From: Fodinicola feengrottensis
GTDB lineage: Bacteria; Actinomycetota; Actinomycetes; Mycobacteriales; HKI-0501
Direction: 5' to 3'
Assembly (NCBI RefSeq): GCF_010993775.1
Contig: NZ_WOTO01000030.1
Span: 43,897-107,896 of the forward strand
DNA: 64,000 nucleotides
The translations under genes were made by a program, and so were the position numbers. Below, piece after piece: positions 56,928-64,000 of the stretch (the stretch's first letter is position 1; each line of letters starts with the position of its first letter). The notes beneath the pieces were generated by a model, which ran no database searches, was not told where the DNA came from, and saw nothing but the letters and a program-made list of their open reading frames with translations.

Positions 56928-59517
56928 ATGTCAGCACGAAGACTCGCCAGCTGGATGGGGAAAGTGTTGTTGGTCGGTGTCGTCGTCGCAATGGTTGGTT
57001 CGGGCCTGAGCGCGGCCCAGGCCGCCGATACGAGCCTGCCGCAGACGGTGCCAAGCCTGCAGTCCGCGACCGCGGCCACCGGCAATGGCTTTGCCTGGAC
57101 CGGAAACGGGCCGCGTGGTCGTGAACGACACCGCCACCAGCTCACTGGCGGCCGACGCGCGTACTTTCGCCGCCGACCTCGGCGGACTGCTGGACGGCAG
57201 CACACCGGCCGTGGTCACTGGCGCACCGTCGACCGCTCAACCGGGCGACATCTCGATCACGCTGGGAAACACCGACAGCCGGCTCGGGACCGAAGGCTAT
57301 GGCATCTCGATCGGACCGGCGCTGGCGATCAGCGCGCCGACCCCGACCGGCGCTTTCTGGGGCACCCGTACGGTTCTGCAGATGCTGCGGCAGAAACGTA
57401 CGTTGCCGGCGACCACGATCGCGGACTGGCCGCGCTACCAGGTGCGCGGGATTTCGTTGAGCCTGGACAGCTTTCCGGCCGGCTGGTTCGTGAACCTGGT
57501 GCGGGACATGTCGTACGTGAAGCTGAACACCCTCACCACCGGCTCGGCGTTGTCCGGGCTTACCGACGCGCAGATCCTTCAGATCCAGCAGGTCGCGAAC
57601 CAGTATCACGTGAGCTTCGTCGGCTGGTTCAACACCACGCATTACAACGCGCCGCCGAAGACGCCGACCGTGCCGGCGCAGTTCCAGCTGCGGGTCGCCG
57701 ACACCACCGGCAAGCTCATCTCGTCGCCGACCACCTTGGACATCACCAAGCCGGACGCGGTGAAATGGGCGACCGACCAGATCGAGCACTACATGAGCCT
57801 GCAAACGGCGCCTTACTGGCATGCCGGTGGTGACGAATATCCCGAATACTACTTGCGCAACGACAAGGTGAGCGCGGCGAACGCGCCGGATCTTTACGCG
57901 GCGGCGAAAGCGAAATATCCGAACGAGACCAACCCGGCCGGCGCGTTCTACGACGACCTGTTCAACCAGATCGACGCAATGGCGAAAAGTCACGGCAAGC
58001 AGATGTGGATGTGGAACGACGACCTGGTGCCCACCCAGGCGGTGCAGGTCAACCCGGACGTCGTCATCGACCACTGGATCAACTACGGCCTGACCCCCCA
58101 GCAGCTCATCAACCAGGGCCACCATCTCATCAACGCCAACCAGAACCATCTCTACTTCAACGAGCACCAGCCTGGCGCGTTGAACGCGACCGATGCCGAC
58201 CTCTGGACCACCTTCGATCCACGGGTTTTCAACGGCAACCTAACGATTGCGGCGGACAGCCCGAACCTGGACGGGATCAAGCTGGAGACCTGGCACGGCG
58301 CGATGCACGAAGCGCCAGCCGCACTGGAGCAGGACTTGCTGACTCTGGACCGTCCGCTGGCCGAGCGTGGCTGGGCGACGGCGAAGCCGACGACGACCAT
58401 CGCGACCGCGCGGGCGCTGTTCGCCGCGATCGGTCGCTCGCCGGGGGTGGTCCAGACGCCGACCGCCGGCGACCTCGGTGCGAGCTCGATGACCGGGGCG
58501 CCAGCGCTGGTCTACCTGGGCTCGCAGCAGGTTTTCTTCGTCGTTGACGGTCAACTTCGGCGCCGTTACTGGAAAGCCGGCTACACTGCGGTCCAGGAAG
58601 CGGCCCTGGCGACCAACGCGCCTGTCACCGGCACACCGGTCGCTTTTGTGGCCAGCAACCAGATCCACGTCTTCGCGATCGGCACCGACGGGCACGTCCA
58701 GCACGTCTCGTACGACCCGACAACCAATGTCTGGTCACATGACGACTGGACGGCCAAAAGCGGCGCGACCGCCGCGATCACCGCAAACCTGGCCGGATTC
58801 GCGTACGGCAACCAGCCACAACACGTCTTCGCCATGGGCACCGACCACCAGCTGCATCACTTCTTTTTCGATGGCAGCACCAACGCGGTTTCCACCGACA
58901 ACTGGAAAGGCGACATCGCCGGCAGCCCGATCGCGTACGCGTGGGGCAAGACGCAGAACGTCTTCGCCGTCGGTACGGATGGGGCGCTGCATCAGTGGTG
59001 GTGGCAGCCGAGCGATCCGGGGCCGGTTGGCGCGGCGCACCTGCAATATCGCGATCTTGGTGGCCAGTTCACCGCTGACGCGCGGCCGTACGGCGCGGAT
59101 TTCGGGGAGAATGTCCAGGACGTCGTCATCCGTGACAAGAACGACCACCTGCAAATGTGGTCGTACGACCAGGTCGCCGGCGCGTCCGGCTGGCGTGACC
59201 TCACGGCGCTGACCGGCGTCTCGGCAGCTGGCAATCCGCTCGAGTTCGTCTACGGCACCGAGCGGGACATTTTCTACCGCAACCTCGCAAACAATCACCT
59301 CGCACACCTCATCGTGCACCAGGACGGCACGATCGGCTCCGACGACTGGACGACCGCCGCCATCGGAACACCCGACACGGTGGTCGGCGATCCGGCGGGC
59401 TTCAATTTCCAGGGCGCTGAACAGCACGTTTTCGGCACTGACCCGGCCGGGAAAATGCACCACTGGTATTGGCTCGCCAGTGACCACCAGGTCCACCAGG
59501 ACAACTGGCCATCCTGA
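56928..59517 (+). CDS. Secreted GH20 beta-N-acetylhexosaminidase with C-terminal lectin-like propeller, frameshifted
   Basis: About 863 residues. Signal peptide MSARRLASWMGKVLLVGVVV to AAQAAD; break near 57105; then the GH20 N-terminal domain (SITLGNTDSRLGTEGYGISI) and the catalytic barrel with YQVRGISLSLDSF, WHAGGDEYPEYYL (catalytic Asp-Glu pair), MWMWNDDL. From about residue 520 come five or six blades of the type HVFAIGTDGHVQHVSYD, HVFAMGTDHQLHHFFFD, NVFAVGTDGALHQWWW, IFYRNLANNHLAHLIVH, like bacterial fucose/PLL-type lectin propellers. It removes N-acetylhexosamine outside the cell. GGAGGAAAGG precedes ATG 56928. Confidence 0.9.
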
Positions 59518-59623
59518 CCGGCAGGCTGGGGACGGCGCGTCGGTCCGTCCCCAGCCTGGACGTTTCGCCCGTACGGCAGCGCATGCGAAGATGCGCAGGA
59601 GTTTTCGATGGCTGGAGGTGCGC

Positions 59624-60573
59624 GTGGATTCGGCAGCGTTTGCGTCGGCCCTGCGCGGCCGGCTGATCGCCGCGCCCGCGACGCCGCGTGACCAAGACGG
59701 CCGGATTGTCCAGCAGGATTTGGAAAACTATGCGGCAGCAATCGGGGCTGGCGTCGATGGCGTTTGTGTATGGGCACACACGGCACGTGGGTTGGAACTG
59801 TCCGATGTGGAGCGAAAGGCGGTGTTGGCAGCTTTTCGCGCCAGTACGGACGGCCCGCTGCTCGCCGCCGTCGGTCCACGGCCCGATGCTGTCGGCGATT
59901 TCGCCGATGAGCTTGTGAGCGTCCAGCGGCTCGCCGAGGACGCGGCCGCCGGCGGCGCCGATGCGCTGATGGTCTTTCCGGCGCCGAGTTTGCGGGCCGT
60001 GCGGACCAGATCCGCGCGTACGATCCGCATGCACGTCGAGGTTTCGGCCAGCGTGGGTCTTCCCGTCATTGGATTCCTGCTTTATCCAGAGGCCGGCGCG
60101 GTGTCCCGTACGATCCCGGACTGCTGATCGAGCTGGTGGCAAGGCCCGAGGTCGCCGGTGTCAAGCTGGCCACGCTTTACGACGCGATGGCCTGCCAGGA
60201 CGCGATCGCCGCGATCCATGCCGGCGGTGGACTCGCCATCACCGGTGAGGACCGGATGTTCGGCCCGTCATTGATGTGGGGCGCTGACGCCGCGCTCGTC
60301 GGCATCGCCGCCGCGGCGACGCACGTCTCCAGGCAGCTGATGCGAACGTGGTTCGCCAAAGACGCGGCTGGGTTTCTGGCCGCCTCTGAACGGCTGGAAC
60401 GGCTCGCCGACGCGACTTTTCGGGCGCCAATGGACGGATACGTGCAGCGGATGCTGTGGGTCGCCGAGCGCGAAGGCATCCTCCCGTCGAGGTCCGCCTA
60501 CGATCCGCATGGTGGGCGCCTCGCCGCGCAAGAGCGGGCGAAGGTCCATGCCGCCTACGACGAGACGGCCTGA
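59624..60573 (+). CDS. Dihydrodipicolinate synthase/N-acetylneuraminate lyase-family aldolase, frameshifted
   Basis: About 315 residues of the DapA/NanA barrel. RGRLIAAPATPRDQDGRIVQ and QDLENYAAAIGAGVDGVCVW open it; GADALMVFPAPSLRA is strand 4; IGFLLYPEAG holds the conserved Tyr; EVAGVKLATLYD holds the Schiff-base Lys (GVK). The usual GTTGE loop reads AHTARGLEL, so substrate use differs from DapA. Breaks lie near 60000 and 60105. GTG 59624 follows TGGAGGTGCGC. Its end overlaps the convergent amidohydrolase by 19 bases. A keto-acid sugar aldolase is the likely role. Confidence 0.85.
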
Positions 60574-61320
60574 ACCGCGCCGCCCAGCCCGAAAAGCTCC
60601 GCCGCGTTGCGCCAGTACATCGCCTCGGCAACTGCCGGCGTCAGGCCGGCGTCCTGCACCAGGCCAAACGACACGGCGGGATCGATCAGCGTCGCGTCCG
60701 TACCGAAAAGCAGCTGCTCCGGACGTACGCGCGCGGCCACATATGCAACCTGGCCGGCATCGGTGACCGAACCGGACGGCTCCAGGTAGAGCCGGTCGCG
60801 GTCGCGCGCCGCCTGGGCGGCGAGATCCCAACGGTCGGCGCCCATGTGGGCGGCGATGACCCGCAGCCGCGGGTTGGTGTCCACCAACCGCGCCAGATCC
60901 AGCACGTCCGGACCCCAGCTGTGGATCAGGACGACCGCGTCGAAGTTGTTCATCAGGGCGAAAAGATCCCGCATCTGTGGGGAGGTGATCTCCCGGCGTG
61001 GATAGCCGGTGTGGATCTTCACCCCGACGAACGAGTCGAGCGAGCGGGAGAAAACGCCGCAGGTCGGCTTCGCAGGTGGCCAGGTCGTTGGGGTTGCAGA
61101 CCACATATCCACGCAGCCGCGGCTGCTTTTCCAGGACTCGGGCCAGTTTCGCGTTGCCGCCGGGCGCGTCGTACGTCACGGCTTCGGACGCCGACACGAC
61201 CTGCAGTGTGATGCCCCATTCGTCCATGACCCGCAGGTTTTCCGAGTCCGAGCCAATGTCCATGGCGAAGAACCATGGGCCCCAATGGGCGTGAACGTCA
61301 ATGACCGGATGGTTCTTCAC
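60555..61320 (-). CDS. Amidohydrolase-family metal-dependent hydrolase with intact His-x-His, frameshifted
   Basis: About 253 residues. PVIDVHAHWGPW holds the metal-binding HAH; EKQPRLRGYVVCNPND, FVGVKIHTGYPRREI (VKIH), AVVLIHSWGPDVLDLARLV, RVIAAHMGADRWDLAA, QLLFGTDATLIDP (FGTD) and MYWRNAAELFGLG follow. These are the amidohydrolase_2 signature positions, so it is probably a zinc hydrolase or decarboxylase. A break lies near 61050. ATG 61320 overlaps the stop of the 61317 gene; together they form a coupled pair. Confidence 0.84.
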
Positions 61321-62030
61321 GATTTCTCCAGCAGCGAGCGCATCGTGCCTCCGGTGACAGCGGCCCAGTCCGCATCGCCCAGACGGGCTCGGCGCATCCG
61401 CAGGACCGCGGGCGACGTGTCGTGCAGGGGCGTACGGGAGCCGAAAACGAGATGGCTCGCGCCGACCTCGTCGTTGACGATCTCGATCGAGTCCGGCGCG
61501 TTCAGCAGTCGCGTGGAGGCGACGAATCCCGGTTCGCGGGTGGCGAGCAGGATGAAGTCGGCGACGTGATAAGCATGGACGTCCAGGAAAACGACTCGTG
61601 CGCCGCGGTCGGCGAAGGCCTGCCAGCAGTGCCGGACATCGCCTTCGACCAGCGGCACCATTCCGGCGTCGAGGATCTGGTCGACGACGTGCCGATAGCC
61701 CGGGAAATGCGGTTCACCACCTTGCAACGGCCCGAAAAGCCGGACGGCCCGTACGCCAGCGTTCGCGAGTCGGTGGACGATCGCCGCGGCTCGCAATGCG
61801 TTGCGCAGGTTGATCGTGCCGACCGGGATAGCGCCGGTCAGCGCGAGGGTTTCGGTGTTGCCTTCGACATCGTCGAACCAGGCGCCGCGGCCCGAGCAGA
61901 CCATCGCCTCGCCAATGCCGGCCGTGTCAAGTCTGGCTCGCACGGCAGGCCAGCCGAAATCCAGCTCGGCGCGAGCCGGCCAGGTGCCGCAAAGGACATC
62001 GCAGTCGATCGCGATCGGGTCATTTCGCAT
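61317..62030 (-). CDS. Degenerate amidohydrolase-fold protein
   Basis: A 237-residue protein with the same fold as its neighbour but altered metal positions: the N-terminal motif reads AIDCDVLCG instead of D-x-H-x-H, and FGxD reads LVFGSRTPLHD. Matching fold landmarks are ARLDTAGIGEAMVCSG, NLRNALRAAAIVHRLANAGV, AGMVPLVEGDVRH, VVFLDVHAYHVADFILLA. Intact frame. ATG 62030 overlaps the DegT stop, and its own stop overlaps the intact hydrolase start, an arrangement mirrored by the 52630/53338 pair. Confidence 0.82.
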   Translation of the reverse strand: MRNDPIAIDCDVLCGTWPARAELDFGWPAVRARLDTAGIGEAMVCSGRGAWFDDVEGNTETLALTGAIPVGTINLRNALRAAAIVHRLANAGVRAVRLFGPLQGGEPHFPGYRHVVDQILDAGMVPLVEGDVRHCWQAFADRGARVVFLDVHAYHVADFILLATREPGFVASTRLLNAPDSIEIVNDEVGASHLVFGSRTPLHDTSPAVLRMRRARLGDADWAAVTGGTMRSLLEKS

Positions 62031-63266
62031 AATGCCCGTGGACCTTACGCACTGCCGTGATGATGTCGGTGACATCCTGGTCGGTGAAGCGCTCGTTGCA
62101 TTGCAGCACAAGCAAAGTGCGGCCGATCAGATCCTCGGCGACTGGGCAGTCGCCGGCCTGGTAGGTGAATTCGCGACTGGCCGGGGGACAGGTCAGCGGG
62201 AAGGCCGAGCCGCCGTACGTCCGCCGCTCGGTCATCGCCGGTGTCAGGTAGACGGGACGGTCGAGATAGCCGGCCGTCACAGGAATTCCTTCGGCCGCGA
62301 GCGCCTTGCCGAAGCCCGCGTTGCTCGCGCCGAGCACATCCGGGTCGACAATCATCGGGAACAACCAGAAACTGTGCTGGTCGACCTCGGCTGGCAGCCG
62401 CAGCCCGGCGAGCTCACCCAGCTCCGCGACGAGCCGCCGGGCCACCGAACGCCGGGCCGCGACCACCTCGGCGAGCCGGCCGAGCTGGACCCGGGCGACC
62501 GCGCCGACCATTTCGTTCATCCGATAGTTGAAGCCAAAGAACAGGTGCGTACGCTCCCCGGTGTCGCGCGGCCAGCCCTTGTCGGCGAACAAACCGCATC
62601 CGCCGGGCGAGGTCGGGATCGTCCGTGACGGTCAATCCGCCGTCGCCGGCGCTGATGTGTTTGGACTGCTGGAGGCTGAAACAACCGATGGCGCCGCGGC
62701 GGCCGGCGATCGTGTCGCCGCCCGCCGGGACGGTCAAATAGGCCTGCGCGCAGTCCTCGATGACCGCGACGCCGCGCGACCGGCACAGCGCCACGATCTC
62801 GTCGATCGGCGCGGCTCCGCCAAAAAGATGGACCGCGATGACCGCACGCGTACGCTCGGAAAGGCATTTCGCGACCGACTCGGCGGTCAGGCAGCCGGTC
62901 AGCGGATCCACGTCGGCGAAGACCGGCACCGCGTTGCACGCGAGGACCGCGATGACCGTGCCGAAGTCGGTGATCGGCGGCACGATGACCTCGTCGCCGG
63001 GGGCCGGGTCGACCGCGGCGACGGCCAGATGCAGCGCCGCCGTTCCTGAGGTGCTCGCGACGGCGTGCGCGGCGCCGACATAGTCCGCGAATCGCGCGCT
63101 CCAGCGCGGCGACCTCCGTCCCGGTCACGCGCCACAGCACGCCGGAGGCGACCGCTCGGGCGGCGGCGGCCGCCTCGTCCGCGCCGAAGGTCCGTCCGGA
63201 AGCGTCCATCACAGACGGGAAAGGCGCCTCCCGTACGGGCGTGCCCCCATCGATCGCCAGCGTCAT
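62020..63266 (-). CDS. DegT/DnrJ/EryC1/StrS-family PLP aminotransferase, frameshifted
   Basis: About 410 residues. MTLAIDGGTPVREAPFPSVM and SGVLWRVTGTEVAALERAI; break near 63080; ASTSGTAALHLAVAA, GDEVIVPPITDFGTVIAVLA, VIEDCAQAYL, and the PLP lysine in FSLQQSKHISAGDGGLTV; break near 62590; LFFGFNYRMNEMVGAVARVQ and ERFTDQDVTDIITAVRKVHG. The family transaminates nucleotide sugars or cyclitols. First gene of the minus-strand arm, just downstream of the second unusual regulator. ATG 63266. Confidence 0.9.
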
Positions 63267-63284
63267 TCTTCGATTATGGCACGA

Positions 63285-63344
63285 CCGTAATTAAGTTCAA
63301 GCTTTATCAGCGTCTACTCGAGGTTCGCATGGGCTCAATTACGG
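63285..63344. promoter_or_regulatory. AT-rich control region with CCGTAATT/AATTACGG arms before DegT
   Basis: The 103 bases between the second regulator (stop 63370) and DegT (ATG 63266) are unusually AT-rich for this DNA. CCGTAATT (63285-63292) and AATTACGG (63337-63344) are perfect inverted copies 44 bases apart, flanking TTCAAGCTTTATC. A looping or paired-site operator is possible. No certain -35/-10 pair was chosen. Confidence 0.4.
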
Positions 63345-63369
63345 CAGCGCCGAAACCCAACAGGACCTG

Positions 63370-64000
63370 CTACTTAAGGCGTACGCGATAGATGACCGGT
63401 GGCCGGCCGGACGTGCCGGCGAGGACCCGGCCAACCGGCTGTGCGACGCCGGCGCGTTCCAGTCGCTTGAGCGTGCGGCGGGCCGAACGTGGCTCCACGT
63501 CCAGCGCTTCGGCGATGTCGCCGGCGGTCACACCGTCGTCGCCGTGCTGGTCGAGCATCGCTTTGAGTCGGTCGAGATTTCCGCGCGACAGCCGATCGCC
63601 GCGCCGCGACCGCGACCGAAATCGGTTCGTCGGGCGTCGCTTCGGAATGACCGGCACCGGCGAGCATCAGGTCGCCGCCGTTTCCCAGCGACACGAAGGC
63701 CGAAAACGGCCCGGCGGTGCGACAACGCGCGAGAGCGCGCCGGGCCAGCGCCTCGGCTTCGGCGGCCGAACGGCCGACGCCGAGGCCCACATGCGCCCAC
63801 ATGTGTCGCTGGCTGAGCGAGGTCAACAACGGCAGCTGCTGGAAACCCGACGTCGTTTCCTCCAGAATTCCACGGGTCGTGACGAGCAGATATCGTCCTT
63901 CGTACAAGGTGAAAAGGCTGGCCGCGAGCGCGGTCACGTCGTCCGCGAGCTCCGGATCCGGATCGGACACGTCGACGAACCCGAGCACGACCTGGGCGTC
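63370..64000 (-). CDS. Regulator with GCHIII/GGDEF-like domain and winged-helix end (type B), partial, frameshifted
   Basis: The 5' end lies beyond the window. The visible C-terminal half reads SGFQQLPLLTSLSQRHMWAH, VGLGVGRSAAEAEALARRAL and FVSLGNGGDLMLAGAGH, the same cyclase-like alpha/beta pattern as the protein at 54194. After a break near 63600 comes a winged helix: RLKAMLDQHGDDGVTAGDIA, LDVEPRSARRTLKRLERAGV, and a wing to the stop at 63370. The N-terminus is not visible, so domain order before this is unknown. It sits directly upstream of the DegT arm. Confidence 0.65.

Noticed and set aside
1..64000. tRNA, rRNA, CRISPR array, insertion sequence or prophage
   Set aside because: No clover-leaf/CCA pattern, rRNA core, regular spaced repeats, transposase frame or phage structural gene was found by eye; small RNAs cannot be excluded.

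Overview
The window is very GC-rich, uses GTG starts often, and carries actinomycete hallmarks: ClpC, P450s with a 3Fe-4S ferredoxin, an ECF41-type sigma factor, LLM-class and MerR/TipA-type proteins, a CGNR regulator, a LAL-type LuxR activator, and many small exported proteins. It comes from a filamentous-type actinobacterium; the genus cannot be fixed from the sequence. No rRNA, tRNA, CRISPR array, insertion sequence or phage module was seen. One feature dominates the reading: about 40 of some 65 protein genes are split by one or more 1-2 base frameshifts between two frames that each read as good family sequence. Some splits sit in runs of seven to nine identical bases (21906, 43207, 44648). 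This looks like indel error in the assembly, not mass gene decay. Genes are therefore reported as whole loci across frames, with the approximate break positions.

Layout. 1-8063: clpC (3' part), a GNAT/TetR divergent pair, a double-domain trypsin-like secreted protease, small exported and membrane proteins, and a TetR-patatin pair. 8570-9831: DUF222/HNH protein. 9880-14191: a ferredoxin-P450-P450 operon, a TetR with a divergent LLM oxidoreductase, and clear palindromic operators. 14219-16256: operator-controlled membrane protein, ECF41-like sigma factor and SRPBCC protein. 16472-20478: exported crystallin-like inhibitor and relative, CGNR regulator with a divergent MFS pump, DUF1345 protein. 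20732-26103: two-component system and a large LAL regulator. 26203-32310: small redox genes, TetX-like monooxygenase, LysR with a decarboxylase/hydrolase fusion and quinone reductase. 32325-40805: remnant TetR, a palindromic repeat, three small secreted proteins, P450 with MerR, SDR with HTH, DUF5829 protein, and a fulvocin C-like bacteriocin operon.

40837-64000 is mostly one large carbohydrate locus. It holds a secreted propeller protein, an AGE-family epimerase, an FAH-family hydrolase, a Tat-exported toroid-like enzyme and two ABC permeases on one strand. On the other strand are the binding lipoprotein, an Idh/MocA dehydrogenase, a heparinase II/III-type lyase, two amidohydrolase-fold proteins, a regulator, a class-III aminotransferase, a GH20 hexosaminidase with a lectin-like propeller, and a DapA-family aldolase. 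A third, minus-strand arm has a DegT aminotransferase and two more amidohydrolase-fold proteins, preceded by a second regulator of the same unusual kind. Together they look like a system for importing and breaking down an amino-sugar/uronic-acid glycan. The amidohydrolase-fold proteins come as two coupled pairs, each pairing a member with metal-site residues and one that has lost them.
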